Shown: piece after piece, positions 22,436-34,668 of the stretch | How the letters are laid out: every line of letters starts with the position of its first letter | Numbering within the stretch: the stretch's first letter is position 1 | Assembly: GCA_035582835.1 (NCBI GenBank) | Contig: JAYKAV010002810.1 | Coordinates: forward strand, 210,126 to 274,125 | DNA from: Phoebastria nigripes | Taxonomy: Eukaryota; Chordata; Aves; Procellariiformes; Diomedeidae | DNA: 64,000 bases | Reading direction: 5' to 3' | Notes under the pieces: model-generated | The model's database searches: none | Told to the model about the DNA's origin: nothing | The model's input: only the letters and a program-made list of their open reading frames with translations | Translations under genes and position numbers: made by a program

Positions 22436-25408
22436 CTCTGCTACTAACTTGTTGCTTGCTCTTTCTCGAGTTATTAATTCTATTTGCACGTGCCCCTCAT
22501 CCCTGCTGCTTTAGGGTCTCTGTCAATGAGAAGTGAGAGCTCTGTGTAATCTCCAGGAGACTGTCTCACACTATATGTTTGCACAGCACTCAGTACAATG
22601 GGGTCCCATAAGCTTGCTTATATTTATACTTACTCATAAAATGGAAAGGTTTTACTTTCTATTGTTATTTTAATATACACATTAAATAAACTATAAGTCA
22701 CATCCTTATTTTAGGACACCAACAATAATAACCATACTGTGAAGGGATTAGCATGATAAGAATGCAAGGAATAGAACAGATTCTTGTCCTGTTTTGAATA
22801 TACTTAATTCTGTCTAAATGGCCAAAGATGCAGTAGTGGTGGAGTCTGCTTCATTGACCTGGAAGACAACTAATCACAGTCTACCTTTACATTAGTAAAA
22901 TACTGCCCAGGGATGTTTCTGAGCACTGGAAAGCAATCATCCGTACTCTTGAATTTTTAGGACATTGCCTTATATGCTTTTGCCCCATACCCAGTCCTCC
23001 CAAACCATTCCCAGCCAAGCTTTGGGAGTTGGAATTTACCAGAAGCTATTCCTAACAGGTAATTTGTGGTCATTACATCTCAGAGATGAAGAGAATTTAG
23101 TAACATAAATCTGTGACATGTCACGTAGCTGGCTTCAGTGCCTAGGCACAGTCCTGGGCATGTCTAATTTACTAGTAGACACAGCAATTCATGCCTGCCC
23201 TGTGCAATTATGTGGAACTCAAGCTCTGTATTCATACAACAGCAGTAATTGAGAAATAAATAACTTTTCTTCCATGACTGAAAAAGGTGAGTAAGGCCCA
23301 TGCTACTTGGAATGAAGCACAGATCAATAAAGTTATGCCAAACAAAATAAAACCCTGGTAACATGTAACAGAAATCATACCGCTTGCCATAATAGGCTTT
23401 ATTCCTATCTCTGCGATAGTAAAAAAGGACTCCTGTGATTTAGAAATGAGGGAAATGTGCTGCTTTTTGCAAAACATATTGTTATGTCAGCTCATCTATT
23501 TCATCAGCCTTTCCTCCAAAAAAAAAAAAAAAAAAAAAAGAAAACAAGAGCCTGTCTGGAAAATTTCAAGCTCTTTATGGCCTTTCAGTTCTGGACAGCT
23601 CTCCATCTCACTCGCTTCCTGGTTCCCTCCATCCTGCTTCCTCCTCCACCATACCTCGTCCATACCTCTGCTCTCCAGGGCAGACAGCCTCCAAGCTCTC
23701 CCTTCTGTTTCCTTCTCTGCACCAACCGTGGCTCCCCCGCTGCTTCTGCAANGGCACATTTTGAGTGGCTGTGCAGGGGATTGCTCCATCCTCTCTGAAG
23801 TCCGATCGTTCGAATTAGGAAGGGACCAACTGTGCATCAAGTGTCACTGTAGCAGTGCTGGGGTTGCACAGTTCAGCCTCCTGCTGCTGCAGTGACAACA
23901 ACGAGCTTTTTAGGGTCCATGATAGTTTTCTCTGAGCGTGTACAGTCAGGTCCCAAACTACTTCACCTCACTGGATTCTCACCTCTTTTTTCTTTTTCTA
24001 CTTTTTTTTTCCATTTCTTTCTTTCAAAGCATTTTTACACAAATACGTAATAACGTGGATGACATATTGACATTTTTTAAGGGTTTATGACTCAGACAAA
24101 ACATCCACAGTGGATGTTTCTTCTCTTGACATAGCCATAAGAAATAGCTCAGCTCCTGAAAGGCAGTGATACTGAACACCATACGGTAACAGCAGAGAGA
24201 CACTGTATTAGCATCCAAGGAGTCACATGTAGATAGGGGGATGTGTGCTGGTGTGGGCAGAGGGGAATTGAACGTGTAAAGCAGGAGAAAGGAAGTGAAA
24301 CAGCTGCAGTAAGACACCATCACAGAGGCAGGTGTATGGAAGGAGGAAAACACCTCCCTGAACACAGTCTAGTGACAGAAGTCCAAGAAAAAAAATCTAC
24401 AGAATTTATTTTGGCTGCGGTGTGACCTGAGAGGAGCTCGGAAGCGTGAACTGTCTCTTGAGGGGTGATTTGCCCAATCACCCTAATGGTAAACAGGGCT
24501 CTGAACAGTTTTTGTAAATCAAAGAGATTGAATTGCAGTTACCTGATTCTACCATACGCTTAAGCCAAATTAATACATTCAGTGGAAATTCAGTTCATCT
24601 CTGCACTGAACAGCTACAGTTCCCTCTGCTCTATTCCATTTCCCCACTATAATGAGTCAGTGTGACCCCTGACTGAAACGTAGCACAGGACATGTAGTCA
24701 AGCCGCAGAGACCAACACATCCAAGAGAATAGGATTGCATGATTTAGAATTACAATTTGCACAAACCTCTGTGACAGCTCAGAGGAGCAGAGTTAAGCTG
24801 TCGCTCCACACAAAAGCTGAGTTCCTTGACATAGTTAAATGAAAGAAAACTTGAAGAGTTCCTCACTTCCATTTTTAGTCTCTATTTTGATGTTTCATTG
24901 TAATTCAGAATAGAAACGGTGTCCAAGCATTGCAATGGCCTGCAGGAAGAGCTCATATTCCAGCCTCTGTACTGCCTGGTGTTATCCTACACGGTGCTAG
25001 AGCAGCTGCAGCTTGGGCAATGAGTAGCCCAGAGTGCTAATAACCAAGTCCCTTCACACTTAACTGAATGTCTAAAAGTGATAATTCAGTGGTTTCAGTT
25101 AAATACTTTATGTTACATTATATTTGCTCTCAAAGAGGCTTTAGAAGAAGATTAATGATGTATTCTGCATACGCATTATCTTTAGTAAAGGCATGTGGCA
25201 TGTGTTAGCAGTACTGTTCAGGACTGTTGTCACATTCCAACTTACTTCAGCAGATGTTGTCAGAGCTGTGCGAATGTTAGCAGACAGGTTGTCAAGCCAA
25301 GAATTTACTTCTAGACCTTATTATTTTTCTTTTCATTTGCGGTTTATCATTTTTGAAAGAGTAGTATTTACTTCTTCCATCAGACAAAGTTCTCTTTTTT
25401 TTTTCCAG
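22436..25408. other. Unique noncoding DNA with a 22-base A run
   Basis: No gene is supported. An A run lies at 23518-23539. The sequence before it does not look like a retrocopy. 23560-23760 is rich in C and T. Confidence 0.5.
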
Positions 25409-25479
25409 TTTCAGGAAGCTTCTTTATTGGATTTTGATGTGACCAAAATTTCTTCAGAGGCCTTACACTGGTTGTCAAG
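25409..25479 (+). other. Possible internal exon (71 bases), gene unknown
   Basis: A T-rich tract ending in CCAG at 25405-25408 is a strong-looking 3' splice site. The 71 bases after it are open in only one frame and read FQEASLLDFDVTKISSEALH and then WLS. A GT follows at 25480-25481 in the context CAAG/GTAGTG, a passable 5' splice site. The peptide looks protein-like, with mixed acidic and hydrophobic residues, but I cannot name a family. No partner exons are evident nearby. A chance decoy is quite possible. Confidence 0.22.
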
Positions 25480-27717
25480 GTAGTGTCTTATTCAGTAATA
25501 TGCAAATGCACAAATTGAGTCTTGCTTTCAGTGTGCGTGTGTATAAAATTCTTTTTTTCAAGTACCTCTCTAATAATCTAGAAACACTGGCCAACAGTTT
25601 ATCAGAAAAACTGATTAAGTAACCTACCTAGTACACTTCAAGTATTAAAAACTAAGTCACACTCAATCAAAGCCTCTTAGAGGAAGTTATTTCACTCATT
25701 TTAGTGCAAAGAAAACTGATACCATCCATGTCAAGGAATACAATGTTTACTATTGAGTTTCAAAATCAGAATAAAAGCGATTTATTTTTTTTCAATAGAG
25801 CCACGTAAACAGTGTTGTAGCTCACCAGCTCGCAGTACAGCACCCAGAATGGTATTGATGAAGTTAACAGGTTTTCAATAGACCCTCAGAGATTACCTTC
25901 TGGAGTTCAGTAAGTGAATTACTAAAATTGTATGACTGTCAGCACTTTTGAGCTGAAAATGCAGTGTATTTAGATGCAGTGCAATAGTTTAAATAGTACG
26001 TTATGTGTTAATACTGTACCAAAATGGAAATAGGAGAAAAAAATTACTAGTGGTAATACCCCAAAGGATACACTTTTATGTTTTGATCTGAGAGACATCA
26101 AGTTTGGCTTTTTTAAAATGCTATAATGAAGGTTCTCTCTGATAGTAGTGGCTAAACTGCATCTGGGCATAGATGTGGCTGATAGTTGCATGAAGTCATG
26201 GTGGTGATTAGTTGACATAAAATTTGGTGGTGTTTTGTCCTCTGGGAATTATCTCTGGAGGTTCATGAGAAAGGTACCAATGGGAAAGCCTTAAGTATAA
26301 AAAGAAAATATCAAAAAGATGGTGTAAGTGGTGTGATGTAGGAGACGAGACATAGAAAAAAAGCACAGTAACAAACGCTGGCGATGTTGCATCCAGCATT
26401 GTTAGCAGTTACAGGAACTGAAAGGCACAAATTAATTAGGTATTGAGTTCCTCCAATTTCCGTTAAGAAAAATCATTGATTTTTGCTCTGTTCCTTACTG
26501 ACAGTAACTTTGTAGAGAAGATAACACAGGGCTACCACATTTGCCTTCTTTCTGCTCCTGCTGTCACGAGCAGGTTTAGCCAAATAAATCTGGGATATAT
26601 TTGCCTACCATTGTAGCCAGGGCTGTGCGGATTGAACAGCAGCTAGTAACTTGGGGTGAGGTGGGTGGGAACCTCACGCCCCAAGTCTGGGCAAGTAGAG
26701 AAGGGAAGAGGCAGACGCTGTAGCAGAGCTGAGCATCAGTGACAGAGCTTGCTGGAAGGGAAAATTAAGCACTGGTCTGGGAACAAGCTATAATTTTAAG
26801 TGCCTGTTCTACCGAGTCTAGCTTACTACTTCTAGCATAGATCTGCACACAGCAGGCACAGAGCTTGTTCTGTACTTTTTCTAGGATCGATGTGCAGTTT
26901 TGAAATTAAGATATTAAAATCTTGCATTGTGTCTTCACAATGAATAGGGAAAGCATGCTTTTGCAGTGAACTAGCTATCCCACATAAAATCCTACAAAGG
27001 ACAATGCAAAAGAGTGGAGATATAAGTTCATATTTCAACACTGCTATCTACATGCTATGAGGAGGAAACTATTTAGTGTTGGGTTACTGCTTTGAGAATG
27101 GTAAGGTGAATTCTTAACATTATAACCCTGGTAAAAGATGGGGGAAATTACACAAAAAGGAGGGAAAAAGGTGTAGAGGAATTCATACAGTAGGTGTTGT
27201 TCTTGAGATTAAATTAAATCTGAACTTTCTGATATTTTCAAAAGCAAAGATGACTCTAACTTATAAAAACATGCATGTATGAGGTTTGAATCTATATCTG
27301 TTGAAAAGATTCTGTTTTCAGCCCTCAAAATCTACCATCCCGCTCTTACACAGCATATTGAGTTGCATCATTTTTTGTTTATTTTTCTTGAGATTTAAAT
27401 TCTCCTGGGGAAACTGTCTTAGTATCATATAAAATATGTATCTCATGCTGGGCTAGATTCTGATGCTCTGCTTCGTGCCAGTAACAGTTCATATGCACTT
27501 AGTTCACCGAGAAACACAAAAAACATCATAAAATAATAAGATATTAGAATCCAGCTCAAGGTGAGCTCCTCATCCCTCCTTGCATAAAAGCCACCAACAC
27601 TGGTAGTATGTTCCAGCAAAACTCATATGAAACATTATTCTCAAGTCCAGTTCGTTAGCTAGATAATTAAGAGACTGAAAACATAGTTTTTATAGATCTG
27701 AGGACACCAGGGACAGC
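25480..27717. other. Unique AT-rich noncoding DNA
   Basis: No gene or clear repeat is seen. A minus-strand AATAAA at 27378-27383 lies about 340 bases downstream of the open frame at 27718-28197 and could be its polyadenylation signal, though such hexamers are common in AT-rich DNA. Confidence 0.5.
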
Positions 27718-28197
27718 CTAGTTCCCAATATTTTTCTCAACCGTTTTCGACATATGGGCTTTAATGACTGAATCAATGTGTTGCAGGAAGGACATCAAGA
27801 TTTTAAAATATTGCTGTATCATACCTAATTTGCAATGCTTTTCCTTTTCTGTCAGCACAGTTAAGATGACATTGTGCAGTGATTTAGTCAAGAACAAAAT
27901 GTTTTCAGGCCTTTCCCCATGGGTTTTTTTATGTAAGGAATAATAAAAGTTCGCTCGTAATTTTTTATATATAAATACAGCTACTTCATATTGTGTAGAA
28001 AGATCTGTAAAGGGCTCTGGTACTTGAATTTCTTCTATTTTTACAAAAGAAAACATATCTATAATTAAGCTTGTGCCATAAAGGATTTTCTTATTGAATT
28101 TTCCTTTTGACATGATTGATTTCTGTATTGACTCCAGGAAATGGAAACTAGTAAGTAGAATCTGACATAAAAGAAATATCTGGGCTCTATGGTAATG
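27718..28197 (-). CDS. Unassigned open reading frame, 159 codons open, hypothetical
   Basis: The frame is open from 28197 to the stop at 27718; the first ATG at 28111-28113 gives 131 residues. The stretch before that ATG reads IFLLCQILLTSFHF, which is hydrophobic and signal-like but has no in-frame ATG ahead of it. The same spot also contains a possible splice acceptor (pyrimidines then TCAG near 28164-28168), so this could be the last exon of a spliced gene. The body is predicted by eye to be mostly helical, with strings such as YEVAVFIYKKLRANFYY and LHNVILTVLTEKEKH. It has only two cysteines, one in the hydrophobic lead and one after EKEKH. The layout loosely recalls a four-helix cytokine such as a type I interferon, but the conserved CAW motif is absent. 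The family call is speculative. A frame this long is only mildly unlikely by chance in 64 kb. Confidence 0.3.
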   Translation of the reverse strand, partial: HYHRAQIFLLCQILLTSFHFLESIQKSIMSKGKFNKKILYGTSLIIDMFSFVKIEEIQVPEPFTDLSTQYEVAVFIYKKLRANFYYSLHKKTHGERPENILFLTKSLHNVILTVLTEKEKHCKLGMIQQYFKILMSFLQHIDSVIKAHMSKTVEKNIGN

Positions 28198-31100
28198 TCA
28201 TTTACTACAATAAGAGCTAAACTAGAATACAAATTGCCACCAGCTTCTTCTGCATATGCAAATGCATTTTTTTCCTCAGGGTCATAGTTGCATCCTGTTT
28301 GAGGAGGGCAAATAAACACAGTCAGTGATTCACCTGTCACTGCAATGGGGGTGGTTGGGAGGGAATTTGTACGTAATTAGGATACCTGGCACAGAATTTT
28401 GGCCTGGAAAACGTTAGCGTATAATGTATCAGAAAAGCTAAAGCCTCCCTCTGCTCTTTCACATGGAGTAAACATGAGAATAACCTGCAGGTGAGTGGAT
28501 TTCTCTGCCAGCCTGAAATAAGTGTTGGCTCTGCTCCTGTTGCTATTATTCACTGCTCCAGATGACCAGTGATACCGATGCTGTTGTTCATCTGTGCTGA
28601 GCAGCAGTACTACTGTGTGTCAGATGCGCTACAGGTCATAAAATTGCAAAGTGATAGTGGTGATGTTCCAAGTGAATTTTTACATAGTATAATTTCATAA
28701 AACAATAAACACAAATCTCCTGCACTCATCCTGTAGCATAGTTAATTTGCAGAGCATCAGGTGAAAAATCACTGCAAGTTGCTCACCTAATAATAATAAC
28801 GGTCAGCCAGAATTGCTAATAAATCAGGCTTAGACACTCTAAGACATTCTATCTAGATTATTTATTTCTTCATTACAGGGCTTGATTTTGCAATTTATTA
28901 TTCCTTTTATTATTTACATTCTACTGATACCCATGTTTTGCTCTGCTACGGCCCAAACTCAGCAGAAAACGCACATCCCTGCCCCAGGGATCCCACAGCA
29001 GCTATCATGACCCAGTCCACATTTTGATCTGTGGCAAATCCTGCGCAGGGACGGCAGCTCCAGGCATCTTCCCCCAGCCTGTTCCCGGGAGTGCCTGCCG
29101 TGGGGACCACACACAACTGCAGAGGTCTGGAGGAGCAGGTCCAAACACTGCGATGCNTCTGGGGGCAGCGAGGCTCCCGCCGGTGGGGCAGGAGTTTGAC
29201 TCCGAAGGGCGCTTCTTTAGTAGACATCTCCTGGCAGAGTGCCGGTAGCTGGGTTCGAATAGGCATTTTTCAGCTGAGAAAATCACTGCAAGATGTGGAG
29301 CGAAATGCCAGTCACTTCTATATCTCTGAATTTATAATGTGCAGAATAAAACGTTAACATGTAACATTTGACTGTTGGAAAAGATGAAAAGAGGCTATTT
29401 TCAAATTCCCCAAATGACATGAGTTCTGCAATTAGAAGTAAAGGAACTTCAAAGTCTCCCAAAAATGCTACAGTAAGTGTCGTAATGCCTCCAGGGGAGA
29501 AAAGCAATAAAGCTGTCATGAGACGCGGATCTTGCTTTGCCTTCCATTTTGTTTCTGGGCTGAGCAGTCGTCCGTACAGCAAATAAGTGCATATACAGTT
29601 ATGGCTTGCCTGAGTCTTGGATGTCACGGAGACCTTCCCTCTCTCTTCTTCTGTCTACTGCTATTGGAAAGAAAATCGGCAGAGCTGCTTTAACTAACAG
29701 CCCAAGGTTTAGAAAGAAAGCTCGAACAGAGTGTGGAGGTCATAATCTACGAAATGTCTTTGGAGATTCACTCCCCCAACCCTGATCTGACAGTTCTCAA
29801 AACCACTGATTTTTCAAATGTGCTTAAGCTCATGTATTTTTCTGGGCTTTCTGTGCAGATGGAGTGAATGGAAATAATTGAGTTGTGAGGAAAGANTTTC
29901 ATTTTGGTGCACCAAGAGGCTTGTAATAAGAACATTAGCACACTTATTAAAATGTCTTGTTTGTTCATGCCCTGAGTTTTAGACAGGGGTATTGCATTTT
30001 CATTTTTTTAAAAAGAAATCTAAATAAAAAGCTAATAGCCAATTTCTGAGCATGGCTGACTAGATGGGAATTTGCTAACATTAATATATTCTCATTAGAG
30101 AAATTTTATCGCGCTCCGGTCAACAGAGAAGACATTTGGCCACAGATAACAGTCAGTTTAAAAGCAGGACCATCTCCAGCAGCCGAGGTGGCTGTTTCCC
30201 ACTGCACTGCCAGCAGTTTCTGCCGAGAAACCTGCCATCACCAATCCCGGGCGAACCACCGGAGGCAAGAAGCAGCATATGAGCCACCGTGTCATACCCA
30301 CTTTCCTGCTGGTGTCAGGGATGTGACCAGCGGTCCCCCTGCCCCACTGGCTGCTGGCTGTCATTTAGGCCCCCTGAGGTTGTTGTAGCCTTCACCNGAC
30401 CCGTCTGGAGCCTGCCCCAGACCCGTTCCCAGGGAGAGGGAAGACTAAAGGACTCTTTCTCATGGTTTCCTTCTCATCCTCGTGTCACACCGCTGCATGC
30501 AGTGGGGTGCTGCCTTAGGATGCCACCCATGTGTAGACCTACCAGTGAACAACAGATTGCAGTGTTCTCATCTGGAGCTTGCAGCCCAACTGCTTTTTAC
30601 AGCCTTTCTCTTTGTATATTAATTGTGTGACTGGAATGTCTCCACAGCCACCGCATGAGAAAAACCGAGTTAAAACTCAGCGCCAGCCTGGCTCCTAGCT
30701 AAGCGGAGGGCCCTCCTGTTTATTAATGGGTTTCCACAAGGACTCGACATGTAATGCTGAGCTCCAAGGGACCATGGCACTGCGTCCTGGATGATACATT
30801 GCAGCCTTGCAGCAGGCGGGAGCTAATAATTGGGTACACCCTCCCCATGAGGGAGACAGCTGCAAAGATCCAAACCCTGGAGTCATAGCAGCTTTTCCAC
30901 AGTTAGCAGAGATTATGTAAACCCTGAGCCAAAGCCCCCAACATCTATTTTATTTTGAACAGAAGGCTAAAATCTGAATGCTGAAATGTTCCAGATTCAG
31001 CAACCATAAATACAGGGATGACATGAACAATAAAATTGTAGCAGGTCCTCATACAAGTGTTGCTACCTTGTAAAATAACAACAACAACAAATCTCCTCCA

Positions 31101-33029
31101 TATCCACACACATTTCTAATTAAACCATCCAGAAAAGAAAGAATAAAGGCAGTCTGGGTTGCCCGAGCCATAGAAAGACATTTTGGCACTTGAACCTCCT
31201 CCTTCCAGCTGGGCTGCTACCAGGGGCTTTGAGATGCTCTCCTTGGCAGAGGGAGGAGGGCAGCCACCCTCAGCGCTTGGGGCACTTGTGCCCCATCTGG
31301 GGTCCCCCTTCCCCAACTCTCCTGTAGAACGGTCCATGCAGCGATCCCTCTACCTGCCTCTGCCTGGCTCGAGGGGAAGGGCCCTGCCATCTCTTTAGGA
31401 TGTTACTTAAGTATCTGTTCAAAGTGAAGTTTGCAAGTAGTTTCTACGTAGACTGGAAACTCTGACAGTTTTGTGTACAAGTAATTACACAACAGCTTTA
31501 TGCTTTGCATGGCCTTTAAGCACTTTCATAATTAAAATAAATATGTAGATATTTTTACTGTAAATGTTGAAAATCTGCAAAGTAAAAATATAACAACAGT
31601 GAACCTAATGTACTGCATAAATTTGGAAATNTATCCCTTCAAGTCAAAGTATAAATAAAAGCATCTGTGCAAAGTGCAAAGACTACTGGAAATTCTGAGC
31701 AATGATGTTCAAATATAACTGAACAGCAGTTTAAATTATATTATTTACAGGAAGTTTTTCCCCTCGCATCAAGAAAAGAAATGTAAACCTATCAAGGAAA
31801 CTATAAATATTTTGGGTTTGCATCTAGTAAATCATACCAGAGCTGAAATATTATAACAGTTTCTCTGGTCATGATTTACTTTGCTGGGGACAAAATAATA
31901 TTTCCCAAGTTGTTTATGCTAGGCAGCTGTTTTGGAAAGTCACAGAGAGAGCAAAGGTTATGTTACCTTTCACTTGCTTTACAGTTTGATGAGGAATTTG
32001 TTCAAAATGGCCCTCNTCCAGTCTAGTGGCTATATTCAGTATTGGAGTATAAAAACGAAAAAGAAAGAGGGAAAACTTAGAGAAGTTCTGCAAACTGCAG
32101 GGTGAAGAATTTCCCCGAGATAATCACAGATATCTGCAGAAAACCCTTTCAGTTGTTTATTACNGTTTTGTATGGGGATTGCAATGCTTCTGTGCACTGT
32201 GCATTTCTGTGTAACACTTCATTTGAGATGTCTTAAGTGCCTCAGCTGCCATTATTCAGCAGGCTTCATTTACCTCAGCAGAGCTAAGCCAGTCCACATC
32301 AAACCAGGATCTGGCACACAATTCTCGGAGTTGTTTAAGAAATGCATAGCCCTTTTCTGTGGGGTTAGTAGAAGCAGAAAACTTCCCTAAGGATGTAACG
32401 TTATGTACCTTTGGTGGCAAACCACCACATAAGTATTTAAGTAACTGTTGGCATAAAACACTAATTAAAAAAAAAAACCAATAACAACAACAAAAAAACC
32501 AGATATACAGGCATGGACATACACACAGATTCAAAAAACTGAAATATAAAATATATAAAACCCGGGTGTACAGAAACACGGGTGAAACACCCCTCCTCCA
32601 AACTGACAGATAAGAGTGACTTTATCCTATGATACTAGGAGTATGATGGACATCGGGCTGTAAACAGAAAATGTTCCAGGTGTGGGGAATCTGTGCCCTT
32701 CCCTCTCCCAGCTTTTGCTAGCAGGGAACTAGCCTCTATCATTTGATACATGGAGTTTTATGGAGCTCCTTTTCTTCTTTCTATTGCTGGGTTGTAAAAG
32801 CTAGCAAGGCAAAAAAAAAAAAAAAAAGTGCTGATGTTGGTGATGATAACTTATTAAAAAAAGGAAGCATATTAACATTTCAAACACATTAAACAAAGGG
32901 AAAACAAAGCCACAAAGATCTCTGGGTAAATCCGCAGCTGGTGTTAAGCAGCAGAGTGTCACTGAGGTGCATGACGTCTTCTTCTAGTTCAAAGAGAAAT
33001 TAATTCAGTGAGGCTCTGTAGTTTTATGT
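28198..33029. other. Unique noncoding DNA
   Basis: No gene is supported. 29040-29260 is richer in GC, with some CpG. Short (AAC)n runs lie at 31077-31091 and 32478-32502, and an A run at 32811-32827. About 31400-31900 is strongly AT-rich. Confidence 0.5.
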
Positions 33030-33090
33030 CATGTAGGTCAGACTGGATGAGCACTGTGGTACCCTGTGGTTTTATATATAGACTGTAGAA
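33030..33090 (+). mobile_element. Old CR1 3' tail fragment
   Basis: The phrase GTAGGTCAGACTGGATGAGC, followed shortly by GGTACCCTGTGG and TATATAGACTG, follows the well-known sauropsid CR1 3' end (GGTCAGACTAGATGAT, then GGTCCCTTCTGG, then ATCTATGA). Only the last 60 or so bases are clear; anything further 5' is too diverged to claim. Confidence 0.6.
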
Positions 33091-33124
33091 AGTGGCCAAG
33101 CTTATGTCCTTTCTTTAAGTAGCA

Positions 33125-33215
33125 TCGTGTATTCCCACCACTGAAACAGAATCCTGGGCTAAATGGACTATTGATCTGACCCAGTAAGATATTTCTTATG
33201 TTTTTATAATCTTAT
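33125..33215 (+). mobile_element. Old CR1-type or CR1-tailed SINE 3' end
   Basis: This reads ACCACTGAAACAGAATCCTG, then GGCTAAATGGACTATTGATC, then TGACCCAGTA, ending in TTTCTTATGTTTTTATAATC. It matches the common reptile and bird pattern ending GGGCTAGATGGACC..GGTCTGACCCAGTATGGC..TTCTTATGTTCTTA. It may be a CR1 subfamily or a SINE that borrowed a CR1 tail; the 5' part is missing or unreadable, so the two cannot be told apart. Confidence 0.65.
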
Positions 33216-34668
33216 CTATAAATGTCCACCAGCTGATAGCAGGAGAAGTTCCAGCCTATGCTTATGTTATGAAAGATTTATCAATCTCTCTACCTAGACT
33301 GTATCCTTCCCCTTGTATTCCACTTCTTCCTTTGCCTATATTTATTTATTCTGTTCTTCAGTTAAGTTATAAGTTCCGCAAGGAAGGGCATATCTTCCAC
33401 GTGCTTCCTGCAGTATGACTAATATACTTTTGAGCAATACAAAAAAGAAAGTAATAAAGATATTGCATTCTCCAGGGCCACCTATTTTACTTCCAATATT
33501 GCAGAATTCCTTAATTCTGAGTCAAGGAAACCACTGGAAAAATGTACGTGTCAGAAGAAGTAACCACAGACAGCGTAACCATCACAGTTGTGCTATGGGT
33601 TGGTTTGGTAGATTGATGCCTATAGCTCCAACAGGACAGGGTCTTAAAATTTGCTTTCCTCTCTAGGAGGCAAATTCAGAAGGTCCCTGCCTCTAATTGA
33701 TGGAAAATGTGATAATCAACAGTTTTTGTGTATATTAAAATCAATATGGCTTTCAAGTGATCCAAGCCTACTTGGCAGACAGTCTATGTGCAATAGCCAG
33801 CTGGAGAAAACTCCAGCCTAGACCCCTGACAGAAAACACCCAAAACACTGCAAGTGGATCTCTGTCAATGGCATTACCAGTACTCATGTACCATTAACAG
33901 AGGCTAAAGATGTGTAAAATAGAGAAGGAGTGGAGCAGTTAATTAATAAGGCGGAAGTTATATTTAGTGACTTGTGTAAGCCCTAGATTTTCTGGAGTAG
34001 AAAAAAAATGAAAATCATTATTAAAAAAAAGGAACACTGTTATAAAGCTTTTCCTGCAAATATCTCAAAACCTGTCTTGCTTATGCAGGCAACGCTCTGT
34101 CAGCAGTGCGTTGCTGTTACGGCTTGCACCGCAGGAGCACTGCTGAGCCGGCGTTGCCTCCGAGAGCCACCCCAGCAGGGCACTGTGCAACCACAGAGTA
34201 ACAAGGGGCAGCAACTCGCACGTGTAAGAGATACAAGTGTGCCAGGCAATGTGGAGCCCAAGAACTGGGCTGTAAAAACGGAGCTGGTGGAGATAGCGCT
34301 GGCTGTTGGATGAGCAGGGGACAACATTTCACTGCTCTTCCTATTCCAGTCTTGCTATATCTGGGACAAAACACATCCATAAGCACAGTCGTTCCCTGCA
34401 CATCTGTGCCATACAGGCAATACCATACCCACAATTTGCCAGTCTTTTGCTTAGACATGACTTACAAACTCTAACAGTTATCTCAAATTAGGTTTTTGGG
34501 TTGGGATCTTCCTTGTTAAGCATGCTGAGCTACAGAAGCTGAAGAGTTCCTACAGGTGAGTTCCTACAGGCAAGCTCCAGGGGGGTAGTGTGAGATGTTA
34601 CCCTCCTGTTTCCCACCCTCCTCCCACGACACATTACAAGCCTGGTCGAGGAATCAGCAGAAGGCTAC
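33216..34668. other. Unique noncoding DNA
   Basis: No gene is supported. A short direct repeat at about 34545-34575 (GTTCCTACAGG twice) lies just before the LTR. 34080-34320 is more GC-rich, with open frames on both strands but no recognisable protein. Confidence 0.5.

Noticed and set aside
23518..23539. 22-base A run as a possible processed pseudogene tail
   Set aside because: The sequence before it has no open frame, no polyadenylation signal at the right distance and no matching flanking duplication.
29220..29270. TGGCAGAGTGC followed by GGTTCGAAT, resembling tRNA A and B boxes
   Set aside because: The two boxes are only about a dozen bases apart, much too close for a tRNA or tRNA-derived SINE, and no cloverleaf can be folded around them.
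29368..29586. 72-codon frame with a GTAAGT donor-like site inside
   Set aside because: It opens straight after an in-frame stop, has no ATG at its head and no good acceptor; the residue mix is not distinctive.
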